Assembly (NCBI GenBank): GCA_947179485.1 | Contig: OX359245.1 | Coordinates: 71,597,067 to 71,661,066, forward strand | DNA: 64,000 nt | Source: Allacma fusca | Taxonomy: Eukaryota; Arthropoda; Collembola; Symphypleona; Sminthuridae | Direction of reading: 5' to 3' | Part shown: positions 47,902 through 60,300 of the stretch, piece by piece | Layout: every line of letters begins with the position of its first letter | Numbering within the stretch: position 1 is the stretch's first letter | Notes under the pieces: model-generated | The model's database searches: none | What the model saw: the letters and a program-made list of their open reading frames with translations, nothing else | Told to the model about the DNA's origin: nothing | Program-made: the position numbers and the translations under genes

Positions 47902-48285
47902 CAGGGGTCAGATTTTTGTAGGAAGACGGGAAGATTCTTCTCATGAAAAAAATATTTCTGGCAGGGAAAATCTCAAAGGGAAGGAATTCTATTTTGCGAA
48001 CAGGGATTTTAAACTTCATTGATCTTTTTTATGGCAGGGATTTTCATACTTGTTGGCGTGTTTGAGGGAAATTTGTTAGGCAAACGGATTTGTAGATTGG
48101 CTGACCTTTTTTGACAGGGATTTGACGTCTTATAGGGAAATTATTTTTGCCAACGGGGATTTTGAAAATCGTGCCCTTATCTTCAGCAGGAATTTTTGAA
48201 ATCGGTGAGGGCCTCCCTGCAGGGACATTTGATTCAGCACGGTAATTCAGAAATGATCTTCCAAGGAGATTTACAAAAATCTCTG
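47902..48285. mobile_element. hAT-type MITE, CAGGGGT family
   Basis: 384 bp. It starts CAGGGGTCAGATTTTTG; the other end is decayed (inverted CAGAGATTTTTG). Flanks GTCTGATT and GTCCGATT are an 8-bp duplication with one change. In opposite orientation relative to 49199-49599, with which it shares most of its text. Confidence 0.78.
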
Positions 48286-48309
48286 GTCCGATTGGCTCTC
48301 ATTCGTTAT

Positions 48310-48737
48310 TTTTTTTATTTGCCAATAATAAAGGAGCATCAGTACAATGTGACTATTGTGACTGTTCTTTTTTCGAACATGCTTTTAATTTTTGTACTTA
48401 TTTACGACGATACTTTTTTATTAATTATTGTGCTTTTTCTAAATTTTACATGCTGTACTTTTTTAAGATGGTTTTTTATTTTTTGTAAAATATATGCTCT
48501 TTTACTTTCTGTACTTATTTACGAAGATGCGTTTTAATTTTTTGCTTTTTTACAATATATTATACTCTTACTTTTTGATCTTATTTACGAAGATGCATTT
48601 TTAATTTTTGCTTTTTTTACAATATATTATACTCTTACTTTTTCTTTTTATTTACGAAGATACTTTTTTGTTTTTTGCGCTTTTTTAACAATATGCTCTT
48701 TTATTTTTTGTACCTATTTTTAAATTAGATGCAGCTT
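48310..48737. repeat. T-rich minisatellite in Helitron copy B
   Basis: Irregular units of about 50 nt with ACTTATTTACGAAGATG and TTTTTACAATAT words; homologous to 50118-50380. Confidence 0.75.
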
Positions 48738-49198
48738 TTTTATTGGCTCGTAGATTTGGCGCGTAAATTCAAAATGAAATTCAACTGAACATACATTTTA
48801 GCTCCATATTATATAAGATTTTTTATTGGCTCGTAGATTTGGCGCGTAAATTCAAATGAACATACTCACTCCATATTATACAAGACTAGTAAAAGCCCTG
48901 CTCCGCAGGGAGATTTGCTTGACGTCTTAGTTTGTTGTAACATGAAAACCTGCGTGATAGTAGTCTAGATAGATAGCAGAATAAAAGCCAATTAAAATGC
49001 TAAAAATCGATAAACACGTGAAAAAATCCTGGTTGAGCGCACTGTGGAACTTCACACTAAGGCCCTGCGCATGTCCCATGTTTGATCCCTAGACCGCGGC
49101 TGAGAGTTGGTCCGGCATACATATTTACAAATCAGTAAATTTAACGATTAAAAACTTCCCTAAATTAATATTTATTATAAACGTTTCATTTCTGTCAT

Positions 49199-49599
49199 CC
49201 AGGGGTCGGATTTTTGGAAATCTCCCTGGAAGATTATTTCTGAATTTCCCTGTTGATTCAAATGTCCCTGTTGTGAGGTCCTCAGCAATTTAAAAAATCC
49301 CTGCTGAAAAAAAGGTCAACGATTTTCAAAATCCCTGTTAGAAAAAATAATTTCTCTGCAAGTCGTCAAATCCCTGCCAAATAAGGTCAAATAATCTAAA
49401 AATCCCTGTTTGCCTAACCAATTTCCCTGAAACACGTCAAAAAATTTGAAAATCCCTGCGGAAAAAAGATCAACGAATTTTAGAATCGCTGTTTGCAAAA
49501 AATAATCCCTCTCCTTGAGATTATCCCTGTAATTATCCGGCGGATATATTTTTTCCCTGGGAAGAATCTTCCCGTCTTCCCACAAAAATCCGACCCCTG
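49199..49599. mobile_element. hAT-type MITE, CAGGGGT family, best copy
   Basis: 401 bp. Perfect 17-bp inverted ends CAGGGGTCGGATTTTTG and perfect 8-bp duplications CTGTCATC (49191-49198 and 49600-49607). The interior has about ten AATCCCTG/TTCCCTG words. Confidence 0.92.
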
Positions 49600-50117
49600 C
49601 TGTCATCAAGTATTTTGCCTTGATGCTCAGTGTCGACAATTTTTACTTTAGCTTTCCTTCTATATGTAGCTCTGCAAAATTATATTTCGGGCTCCACACA
49701 ATTAACTCTATAAGTACAATTCCATTCACCCCGTAGGTCCCAGTGACCCTCAGTTTTGTCGACATAAACTTTTACACTGTATTGAGAAGTCGCTCTAAAA
49801 AATGCTACATAGAGTTGACCATGAGTTACTCCTAATTTTTGAATGGCTGCCCGTGACAATTTCCCCGCCCTTGCTACAATTAATTTTTTAATTAAAAATA
49901 ATAATTCTTTCTCCTAATTTGAAAGAGTGGGCCGTCTTGGTGGTGAATGGCTGCCCGTGACAATGTCGCCGCCATTGCTACTGTATAATGCTTTAATAAT
50001 TTACTTTTTTTTTAAATTTGTAATAATTTTAATAATTTATTTAGAGTGCGTACATTGAATCTCAAATCCACATTACTCTAAGACGAAGACTGTCCACTAT
50101 TTGAAAATAGTAGACAG

Positions 50118-50380
50118 GATGCTTTTTTATTTTTTGTGCTTTTTTATTTTCTGTGCTTTTTTACAATGTTTTTTGGTGCTTTTTTACAATATGCTTTTTT
50201 GTGCTTTTTTATTTGTTGTACTTTTTTACAATATGCTTTTTTGTGCTTTTTTATTTGTTGTGCTTTTTTACAATATGCTTTTTTACTTTTTGTACTTATT
50301 TACGCAGATGTTTTTATATTTTTTGCTCTTTTTTAACAATATGCTCTTTTATTTTTTGTACTAATTTTTAAATTCGATGC
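50118..50380. repeat. T-rich minisatellite in Helitron copy A
   Basis: Tandem units of about 35 nt with TTTTTACAATATGC and TTTTTTGTGC. Frames through it encode only Phe/Leu/Cys repeats and are not genes. Confidence 0.85.
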
Positions 50381-50466
50381 AGCTTTCTTATTGGCTCGTA
50401 GAGTTGGCGCGAAAATTCAAAATGAAATACAACTGAACATACATTTTAGCTCCATATATTATAAGA

Positions 50467-51074
50467 TACTTTTCAGATTAAAAAAATCATTTTAATTTGT
50501 TTCACTAATTTAGTGATCACTTTCATTAGGTTCTAACTGATCTAGCAATATTTGAATTCCAAAACCATTTGTGACAAGCGCTGTCGCGGAAAGTCATCGT
50601 GGGGCGGAGTGATACTGGCAAGTCTCCTATCGGTCGATAATGTAACTTGTAACACACCCCCAAAGAAACTGTACCTCGGACAGCGCCTGCGTCCGAGCCG
50701 TATGAACTAGCCTGTATTTTAATGCGACAGATTAAAATTGTCAAATGGGTCCCCTGATTGTCCCCAAAATCAATAGGGTACACACATTACATACATATTG
50801 TGTCACTCTAAAAAGTTTGATTTGTGTGGATGTATTGGTTCGACAGTGATTGTGAGTTTGGACAAATCGATAACCATAGTCATCGAAACCTTAACAATAG
50901 AGAACTTCAATTTCCTTCGCCCCTAGAATAATTACTGTTCCTTCAAACCATTGTAAGGTCATCCGGATGATAGTGAATACGTTCACAGTTTTAGCGGGAT
51001 AGTTTAAAATCAAACTTACAATAAATTATTTCAGTCTACAGTTAGGGTCGTTCATAAAACATACTCAGGGCATA
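50467..51074. other. Intergenic, nothing recognised
   Basis: No supported feature; the 85-codon minus frame at 50526-50783 has no family pattern. Confidence 0.4.
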
Positions 51075-51082
51075 GTGCTTAC

Positions 51083-52452
51083 CAGGGATGGGAATGGATT
51101 ATTAATCCGGGATTAAATTAATCCCGGATTACAAAATTTATAAAAAGTATTTAATCCCAATCCCAATCCAAGTGTTGTGGAAATTTGAATCTAATCCTTA
51201 ATCCTCAATCCCGGCTTAATGCTTTCATTTTAATCTATTAGTTTAATCCAATTATTTACATGGAAACGAATTAATCCCCAATCCTAATCCAAAACTTGAT
51301 AAATTATTCGGTCAATCCTAATCCCAAAATCCACTGCTGTCAGTAGTGTGGATTGGATTATGTCTCCTGGTATGTCATTGCTACATTTTTTCACGTTTTT
51401 CAACATCTAGCGGTTTCATAATGAACATGTAGCTTGTGTTTGTTGACATGCCGCAATTCCAAGGCTAGCGTTTTCAAACAGGAATCATGAAGTACAGTTT
51501 GTAAAAATATAAATCTGAGAAAAGAACGTGGGAGCATAGTAAAAGCTTTAAGCTTTTTTGTATTAATTACGGAGTAACAAATTTTCTTTAAGTTTGCCTC
51601 AAATATGTGCATATTTTTATTACTAGCATTTCAGTTGTTCAATACAATAATTTAAATGTGTATCATAAATATGTAGGTTGGAATTGCGATTTGACCTATA
51701 TCTTTCTAATTTAAGCAGACTATTCCTGGTTCCACTCCATCCCCAATAATTTACTGCATACTAATTTCTTTGAATAAATGGGACCAACCTTGTAATTTGA
51801 ACCAACTATTAGGATATTTGATTCATCGCATTATCCCAATATGAATTACCGAATTTATGGTGGCCATTAGTGTAAATGATCTAAGTATGTATTAAGAAAT
51901 GTTGGCCTCATTTATATAAGCTTTAAATTGGTCTATGTGCTCATCCGTTAGAAACTTTTTGATATTGTTCATCAATCCTTAATATCTGCATCTTTATTGG
52001 AAATCCCATGTAAATCTGCGAAGTTTTATTCATCAAATCTTTAATCGAATCCAAATGTTTGGAGTTTCCCCGTCAATCCCTTAATCCAATCCAGGTGATC
52101 GGAATTTTTTGCTTTAATCCGTTAATCCAATCCAAGTGATCGGAATTTTTTGCTTTAATCCGTTAATCCAATCCAAATGATCGGAATTTTTTGCTTTAAT
52201 CCGTTAATCCAATCCAAATGATCGGAATTTTTTGCTTTAATCCGTTAATCCAATCCAAGTGATCGGAATTTTTTGCTTTAATCCGTTAATCCAATCCAAG
52301 TGATCGAAAGTTTTTGCTTTAATCCGTTAATCCAATCCAAGTGATCGAAAGTTTTTCCTTTAATCCGTTAATCCAATCCAAGTGATCGAAAGTTTTTCCT
52401 TTAATCCGTTAATCCAATCCTGCAGGTCGTCTTTGTAAATTTCCCATCCCTG
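51083..52452. mobile_element. hAT-type MITE with TTAATCCAATCC arrays
   Basis: 1370 bp. It starts CAGGGATGGGAA and ends TTCCCATCCCTG, between perfect 8-bp duplications GTGCTTAC (51075-51082 and 52453-52460). The left arm has irregular TAATCCCAATCC words. The right arm (52070-52430) is a regular array of about nine 45-bp units (AAGTGATCGGAATTTTTTGC type). No transposase. Confidence 0.92.
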
Positions 52453-52460
52453 GTGCTTAC

Positions 52461-53380
52461 AATTAGCTCAGGGTTTCAATGATTCTTTAAACGTGTTGTA
52501 TATTTTTAATTCTTTTTCATTCCAAACATTTCGAAATTTATTTTACAGGATTTCTGAAAAAACCCTGATTTATTTTATTTTTTGAATGCTCAACTGATCC
52601 AGCGTATTTACCATTTGGCCACTAAACTTTACATCACTCTTTGAAGCCAATATCTATGTACAGTACTCCACATAAAAATCTCAAGTATAGTGCTTTACTT
52701 TAAACCTGTAACCCGCAAGACTCAAATTTTATTATTTCTGATATTTGATTGTAAAAACTTTGACAATTTCAAAGTTTTAGTATTTCCAGTCAATTCTTGA
52801 CTTTGCTCCACTTCCCTAAAACATTGAGCTACAAGGAAGAATCAAATTTTGAAAAACCCGGCAGAAGATTTCCTTCAAATTTGGAGATCACATCTTTGAC
52901 TTGAAGTTACAACAACTTCCATCTAAACCCATAAAGATACATATGCCGAGTTGAAGTCCAGCCCATAGCTCTGGCGTCATCTAACGTGAACACTTGTTAT
53001 TTAAATGTATTATATTCCTTTGCAGGGTTTACGAATCGTTTAGGGTCTGTAGGAATGTTCACAGGAATTATCATACGTTATTTACACTATAGAATTCGAA
53101 AATACACCATGTCTTTAAAAATGAAATGCATCCCTCAAAATTCAGCAATAGTTCTGTGCTTCCCTTTTCATGTTCACTGCAGGGCGCATATATGCATAGC
53201 TTTGCCCGTTATAGTTAAAAATTTTTGTAGCCAATTTCAAACTCTGAACTGAGGGTCTCAAAAAAAAGTCATGTTTCAAAAAAAACAATGAATCTCTCAA
53301 ATATTTATTGGGCGCTTAGTACGCAAACATATAATATATCAGAATACATCCGGGAAGTTGGTGACACTCATATTTTATGT
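52461..53380. other. Intergenic, nothing recognised before the trypsin 3' end
   Basis: No supported gene. TTTATT at 53304-53309 (AATAAA on the minus strand) is the likely polyadenylation signal of the trypsin gene. Confidence 0.5.
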
Positions 53381-54334
53381 TCAATTATTAGCTGTTTGGG
53401 TCTGGATATCATCTACATAGTAACTCACTTCCGTATAAACTCCGGGATATTTAGGATCGGCGCAGCCATATCCCCATGATACAATCCCACAGACTTTTCC
53501 ATCCAGTGAAAATAACGGTCCGCCAGAGTCCCCTTGGCAAGAGTCCTTTCCAGGGCTTCCTGCGCAGATCATGGAATCGGCGATCGCAGTCGGTCCATAA
53601 GCATTTCTGCAATCAGTGTCCGAAAAGAAACCGAGCTCGACTTGTCGTAATTTAGAGGAAATTGTTCCACCCGAATATTGTGTTCCCCATCCAGCGCAAA
53701 TGAAAGCGGCCTGATCAGGATCAGTGAAATTAGACAGTACAGCTGCTTTGACGTAATCGTTGAATTTCAAAGGGGTATCCATTTTCATCAGAGCAATATC
53801 ATTTTTATAAGTCCGACTATTGTATTTCGGATGTACCCACATCTGAGACACATATCGATTTTGCTCACTTGTCTCATCAACTACATCGAAGTCGTGTTCT
53901 CCGGCCACGATTCTGAAGTCCTCAGCCTTCGCCTCTACGGCACAATGGGCAGCCGTAAGGATCCATTCCGAGCTGATGATGGAACATCCGCATATGTGAT
54001 AGGCCGCTTCGACTGGAATTTTACAACGTTGCTGTATACCTTCATAAAATCAAAGAAGCTCAAGAGTTGTGCAATGTCTTACAGTAATACACTCTCAGAG
54101 AACAAATAGCAGGCCAAGCGTGTGGTACGGCCTCCACTCCTCCCACAATGTTAATCCCAACATTTTTTCCTTGATCTTTGGCTGGGTGACCTGAAAATAT
54201 TACAGAAATATTTTGTTTAAATTAGACCCCGTTTTCCTATTGATCGGGCCCGGATTTAATAGGACCTTTAAATATTTACCCAGTGTGAGTGTAACAGATG
54301 CTAAGAGAAAAATTGCTGTGGCTGTTCCAGCCAT
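53381..54334 (-). CDS. Secreted trypsin-like serine protease (3 exons)
   Basis: Minus-strand exons 54334-54280, 54190-54083 and 54039-53381 keep frame and give 273 aa. An alternative small intron (54093 / 54031) would give 267 aa. Seen: signal peptide MAGTATAIFLLASVTLTLG; short propeptide ending GIN; mature start IVGGVEAVPHAWP; His57 in LTAAHC; Asp102 in NDIAL; Ser195 in GDSGGP; Asp at position 189 (KDSCQGDSGG), which in this fold gives trypsin-like Lys/Arg specificity; Gly216 in SWGYGC and a PGVYTEV end. All catalytic residues are present, so it is expected to be an active extracellular, probably digestive, endopeptidase. The residue before IVGG is Asn instead of the usual Arg/Lys. Confidence 0.92.
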
Positions 54335-54442
54335 TTTGATCCCTATATGTGTTGGAGTTTTATGGGCAAAGAGAAAATTTGCATGGAATTAACTTCGGTG
54401 AACGTTGACGATATCTGATGGTTCTCAAGGAAGTTTAGGGGA

Positions 54443-54449
54443 ATTTATA
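54443..54449 (-). promoter_or_regulatory. Possible TATA box of the trypsin gene
   Basis: TATAAAT on the minus strand about 110 bp upstream of the start codon. Confidence 0.45.
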
Positions 54450-54499
54450 CGGATTTTTCAAATCATGGAGAGACAATCACTGTACACCTGTCTACACAC

Positions 54500-57247
54500 A
54501 CCAATTTAGGTGTTGCATGATTGTCTGAGGACTTCTGTAATAAGTCAATAAAATGGTCATGAAATAGTATTTGAGTAAATACATTGCATGCATATTATGT
54601 TGTACACATTGGGACTTTATCTCTGTATTTCCTATTTGTATTTTTTACCCAATAAAATTTTTATTCAGTGAATTTGGTGATCTTCGATTGATTTTCTCAC
54701 TGTTTTTGAAAGGCTTTCCAAGAGACAAATACATAGCTGTGACATTACTTGATATTGGTATTTGTGCTAAAAATCTTGCTGAACATTTTGCTAGGGCAAA
54801 AGTATTTTAGACGTATTTTGTTATTATGCTATATGTTGTGGGATGCTTTAAAAATATTTGTTTGGACTTTCAAAGCCATTTGCACCTCATGTACTCAGAA
54901 CTTGCATCATAATCAATTATCAGGTATCGATCCACTCATGTGTATATATGAATGTATGAATTATATCTTCCAGTTTTGCTCCACTTCCATAATGGGGTAA
55001 GCATAAAGATGCATATTAAACATTTTGCGCAAACATCAAATGTGAAACCGTATTGCCTATCAATACTTTATCTCCCAAAAGATCATTTCCTAGTTGCTGA
55101 TACATCCCATTATGATTGGTGCAAGGCGCCAGGATTTCCAAGTTGATTGAGCGAAACTGTAATAAATAAAAATAGATTTTACGCCGTACATTAAAAGTGC
55201 ATTACATCACTTGTCTATGATGTACGTTCAGAAATGACTGCAGTCCAAGCACCCAGGCAATACACAACCATGAAGGATTTTTTGGGGCGAAGCAAATTGA
55301 TACATCTCTCTGTTGTACATTTGCTACGGAGTTTTTGTATGTCATCACAATGATATAGGGATCATTTTCTGCAGAAAACCCTAGCTTTTTACATGACAGA
55401 ATAGATACCCCACGAATTGTTTTTGAAAATAAGTTAAGCTACTTTGCTTGTATCAAGGTTGACAGTAGTCTGAGCACACAATTTATAACGATCCGTTATT
55501 GGTCTGGTCTGGTCGGGAAATTACAAAGAACGTAATGGAAGAAGATGGCGAAGATTAGGAATGTTGGAATTTATCATCTCACACCATCTCAAGTATGCAA
55601 TTTGCTAAAATAAAAAATAAATAAATAAATAAATAAAATTCAAAAGTTGGCCCAAATTAATGAAATTAATTTTAGAAAATTAGAAACTAAATTTGTAATA
55701 AAATCTGGAAATCAATTGTTTTATGAACCATTCTTTCATGACAGTTAATGGTTATGTGAAATTAGTATGGCCATCAACCCAACAGTACGTACATATTAAC
55801 ATTTTCTTAACTGTTCTTCTCCGCTGTCAATACGTAATTCCAGTTTATAGCAAATACTTGCTATCATATATAATGCATCAGATCACTTCAGCCCTTAGTG
55901 GTTTAATAATTTTTGCCTCATCACCAATAATGTTATCGATTGCAAATACGTACTTCTGCCCCAAGTGAACATAAGCTTACAAGTATCCATTGTATAGAAA
56001 TCAATACTCCTAAAACTCTATTATTGCCTCTCGAAGTTCGATAGCCATTGTCATTGAAATTGTGGGAACAAAATCGTGCTTCAGAAGTACCACAAATGTC
56101 AGCTCTTTCTATGCCCTAAGCATACGAGTGTTATTAAATACAAAAGAACTTGCTTATATTCATTTCAGCGGAAAATTCTATATTTTATTGAAACGTATTT
56201 ATTAGAAAAAAACAATGCCTGCTACATACAGTAATAATTGTTCAAGCATGACTTGAGTCTCCACTGTACTTTTGACGAGTTACAATCATCGTTAAGTACT
56301 GCCACGAAGAAGCAAAATATCCTTAACAAATGGGTATCAATTCCCCAACACGTGGGGACTGTAGATTATAAGAACTGAAAGTTGTGGTTATGCAAAATAA
56401 AATTGCACTCCTGAAATCTAATCTCCGAGGGAAATTAACCGCTGGTAAAAATTACCCCTTCAAATATTTTACACACATGCTGACTTATATTTCCACTTAC
56501 TTTTGCAATTAGTCTGGGAAAAAGTGCACCTTGTCTGGAGACTCTCTGACTCTGAACTTCAATGTAATTTCCAGCCTCGTTTATATTTTGTTGCCTTTAA
56601 CATATTCAAGTCATTTTTAATTGTACTGCCACTATAGTGTAATTATAGTAAGCAATGTCGTTGACAGTTGAGTCATAGTCTACTGTACATACATAGTGAG
56701 GAAAAATAATGTTTTACAGCTGCTGTAATTATTTTTCAGGCTGTAAGATCATACAGTCAAGTACGCAGGCTAAAGTGTTGGGTTGCAATTTTGAGAGCTT
56801 GAGATAACTCCTAAAGTTTCTCCCCTTTAATTATGTAATTTGTCAGCACTTACATAATTGATTGGTAGTATTGAGAGCGTTTATAAAATTGATGCATGTG
56901 CTCTCCTAAGCTCCCTGATATTTTATTGTCAGCTCTTATCAAGAAACAATTAAATGGAATCGGGGTTCATTTGAAACTCACACATGTGCTATGGCTTAAT
57001 AATGACTCGTCTCTCTATACTTTACATTTTACCCTTTGACTGTCTATATCTATGACAAAAATATCGTCAAAAGTTTTATGGATGCTTATATATGAAGCTG
57101 ATATAATAACTTGAAAATAATACCGTGGTAAATAACGGGTGTGTGAGTAGGTTCAAGATTAAAAATTCCTCACTGGAAGTGTATCATATAGAAGTTTGAG
57201 GTCAAGCATATAGACAAGTCCTCAGCCTTGTCCCTGTCTAGATTAGA
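54500..57247. other. Intergenic spacer between trypsin and the 5'-nucleotidase-like gene
   Basis: No supported gene. An (AAAT)n microsatellite lies at about 55607-55638. Several 60-83 codon frames occur on the + strand (54571-55146, 55723-55968) without family pattern. Confidence 0.5.
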
Positions 57248-57254
57248 TATAAAA
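57248..57254 (+). promoter_or_regulatory. Probable TATA box of the 5'-nucleotidase-like gene
   Basis: TATAAAA, 105 bp before the start codon, allowing a leader of about 80 nt. Confidence 0.5.
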
Positions 57255-57358
57255 CTCATCCTTATTAAAAAAAAGTGTGAAGCTCTGGGACAATCCTCTT
57301 TTTAAGCCTGTAGTGACGATCCTGCCATTACCTGTCGGATGTCGGATCTCTTGGAACC

Positions 57359-60300
57359 ATGAGCTTACAAGGACTATTTCTTTTCGTGGCGGTTATTTCC
57401 CTTGGAAATATTGTCCTTGCTCAGGATACGATCAAGGTCGGGATTACACATTGGGGAGATGTGAGATCCCATTTGGTCCCTATGCAGGTAACTCGGAATG
57501 TTCCCGCTCGGACATTTCCTTCAAAATATTTAAGGGCAAAAATTTTAAGGAAAAAAATTATTTACATTTTTGCAAAATTTTAATTTCAAAAGTTATTTTT
57601 TAAGAATTGATTTTTTTTGAAACAACAGAACAAAATGTTTAATGTTACCAAAAACAGCTCCACAGTTGCTAACATATTTGGGTGAATGATTGGAAATATG
57701 ATTGTGCGAAAATTTGTTGGTAATTCCCATTTAGAAAAATGATCTTCCCAATGACTGTCAGGGAGGTTCTGGAAATTGTGTGGGTGGGATTCCTGAGATC
57801 GCAGCTTATATTAAGGACACCGAAGGTAACTTTCATAAGGATGCGAACACTAAGTTAAGGTTCGCAACTGGAAATTTAGTCTCGGGTGAGACGGGTTACC
57901 TGAGCGTGCCAGATTTTGGGCGTCGGCCCGGCCATACTGATTATGCAGACAGCGGTTGGAAAACGTTTGGGAAATTCCTCAAATCCATCGAATATTGGAA
58001 TGAGACCACGGAATATTATAGCCCTACCTTCATGGTATTTATTTTCTTCCATTTTCTGACCTCCTACAAACAAACTTGTATAAATTTACAGAATGACTCC
58101 CCCTTCCTTCAGATATTTGAGCTCCTGTTTTTCATTCCTCTGCTGGCGTAAAATCAAATTATTTGAGTTGGTTTCAAAATTATAAATTTTTTTTCAGTCA
58201 TTGGGGATCAAGGAATTTGAGTCCGGACCGTTACCATTGTCGCTCTACCTCGCCGAAGCTAATACCACGACAATTGTCTCAAATATGAAAGGCTCGTACC
58301 AGGGTTTAGCAAATTTAATCAAAAGTTCCGTTGTTCAAAACTTGCCCAACAATCGTCAAATCGGGATAGTTGGTTTCGTCAATCCTTTGGCCAATGTAAG
58401 TTCCTACACTTCCACACGAGGGTTATTATGTTGAAGGAAATAATTTCTTTTGTGTTAATAATTTGTGTGGATTTCCCTCAGGATTTAGCGGATGCAAGTC
58501 CTCTGAGTTTTGCAGATCCGGCAGAAGAAATTGCATCCCTGATAAAAAATGATGCGACTCTCCGAGGGTTAAAGACGATCATCGCTGTTGGGTCCGGGAA
58601 TTACAACATGGCCAAGTCCATCATTGACAAGTGTGATAATGTGAAGTTAGTTATCTATGGAGGGGGAACCAAGGACTTGACGAGTAAATTTGTAACTAAA
58701 CATATTTAAATATTACTGAGGGGGGTGGGAGGGGGGAGATTTTGATGATTTGAGACTGGGTCCTATGTGATCTAAGAGGAGTAATATTTTTTTTGTTAAA
58801 TAGATAACTACCCTGCAAAAGAGGGAAAGGGCTGGATTGCCACAGCTGGATTGACCAATGGGGTTGCCACAAGGCTAGGGGCATTGACACTCACTCTAAG
58901 TGTAGACTCGGAATTGGTTAATGTCACTGGACAGCTGAGGGAATTAAGTATAACATTGCCTCAAGGTACATAATTTATTTGATTTTGAGTCCACAGACTA
59001 AATTCTTCCAGTAATTGACTGATCCTTTAACAACGACATCGGAATATAAAGATCCCTCAAGGAAATAATTAGGTATTTAGAAGCTACATCGGACCCTTCA
59101 AAAACAGGCCCCTTAAAACAGTACTAACTTCCACTCAGATTGATGTCCTTTAAAGGAGATAGTGTTCTATAAATACTGTAGCTTAAAATTATTTGGTTGC
59201 GATCTAGTTAACTCAAATGCTAGTTTTTTAAGCAGCATCGGTGCAATTCGAATATTTCGAAGTGCCTTTAAAGAGATGGACAGCTGTGCAGAGTATAGCT
59301 CCTCACGAGTACGAGTAGATACTCGAGTTTCGAGTTTGAGTACGAGTACGGGTCGAGTACGGTATCAACTTAAATTGGTACTTGTACTCGTCGGTCAAGT
59401 ATCCGTTTTCGTACTCGAACTTGAGTAATTTTCTAACGAGTATCAGAGCGAGTTCGAGTACGTTCAAAGTACTTAAAGTAAAGCACGAGTACGAGTTCGG
59501 GACAAAAATTCAAAAGTACTTGAACCCGTACTTGGATTTACATTTGATACTCGAGTAATTTACTCCAGCACAAAGTCCACATCCATATTTCCTTGATTAC
59601 AAAAAAGTTGCTGTTGTTCCGAAGCAAAAAAGGAAAAGCAGTTAAATTCAAAATTACTACGAATACGAATAGGATGAGACGTTACACCTACAGCGTAAGA
59701 TATTTTTACAGCTCCAAATTGAGTACTACTGTAGTTACTAATTGTAAGTATTTACCTATCGTCGTAAGTAAAATATAATGAAACAGGAGAATAGGGCAGA
59801 ACTAATGGAGGTTAGGATGAGATTGACCTGACTGAATAGAATCCAGTCGATATGACTGGCAGAAAAAAATCTTGATCTATTGTTCATCGGCATTTCAATC
59901 TCGTTGAAAAAAATTTTCATTGCAAACAGTGTTCGTAAGTTGCAGTTACAAATTCTTGTTAGTTGAATCTACCATTTTTTTCTATGACCATCTCTCTTTA
60001 ACAAAAATAACGCCAAAAAATTTTTTTCGGTGTACTTGATACTCGAGTACGGTTCGAGTACGAGTTCAAGTACGGGTCGGTCGGTATACACGTTTTATAC
60101 TCGTAAGTACGGTCCAAGTTCGGTAAAAAATTAAGAAATATAATACCGTACTCGGAGTACAGAATTTTTTACTCGTACTTGAAGACACAAGTCCGGGTCA
60201 AGGGGGAATTTGGGCCGATAATTCGAGTACGGTTCCAAGTACGAGTACGGTATGGATAAATACTCGACCCAGCTATAGTGCAGAGCTTCTATTTTTATTA

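Larger units (their letters stand above)
45602..48885 (-). mobile_element. Non-autonomous Helitron copy B (tandem partner)
   Basis: On the minus strand it starts TCTTGTATAATATGG (5' end at 48885) and ends with the hairpin CCCTGC-GGA-GCAGGG (45627-45613) followed by CTAG (45605-45602) and a T. These are the 5'-TC, 3' hairpin and CTRR hallmarks of Helitrons, inserted between A and T. No Rep or helicase frame. A T-rich minisatellite (48310-48737) fills the subterminal part. A second 5'-like terminus lies at 48818, and the segment 46849-46960 repeats text of 45825-45930. It contains the retroposon 47081-47495 and the MITE 47902-48285. Confidence 0.75.
48886..50466 (-). mobile_element. Non-autonomous Helitron copy A (tandem partner)
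   Basis: On the minus strand it starts A|TCTTATAATATATGG (5' end at 50466), has the hairpin CCCTGCGGAGCAGGG at 48910-48896, and ends CTAG at 48889-48886. The next base begins copy B without any spacer. It contains the MITE 49199-49599 and the T-rich minisatellite 50118-50380. No Rep/helicase. Confidence 0.75.

Noticed and set aside
47831..49639. Minus-strand frames with repeated IPVRK and ILKFVD-like residues
   Set aside because: Translations of CAGGGATTT words in MITEs.
50101..50371. Three overlapping Phe/Cys-rich frames resembling membrane peptides
   Set aside because: Translation of a T-rich minisatellite inside a Helitron.
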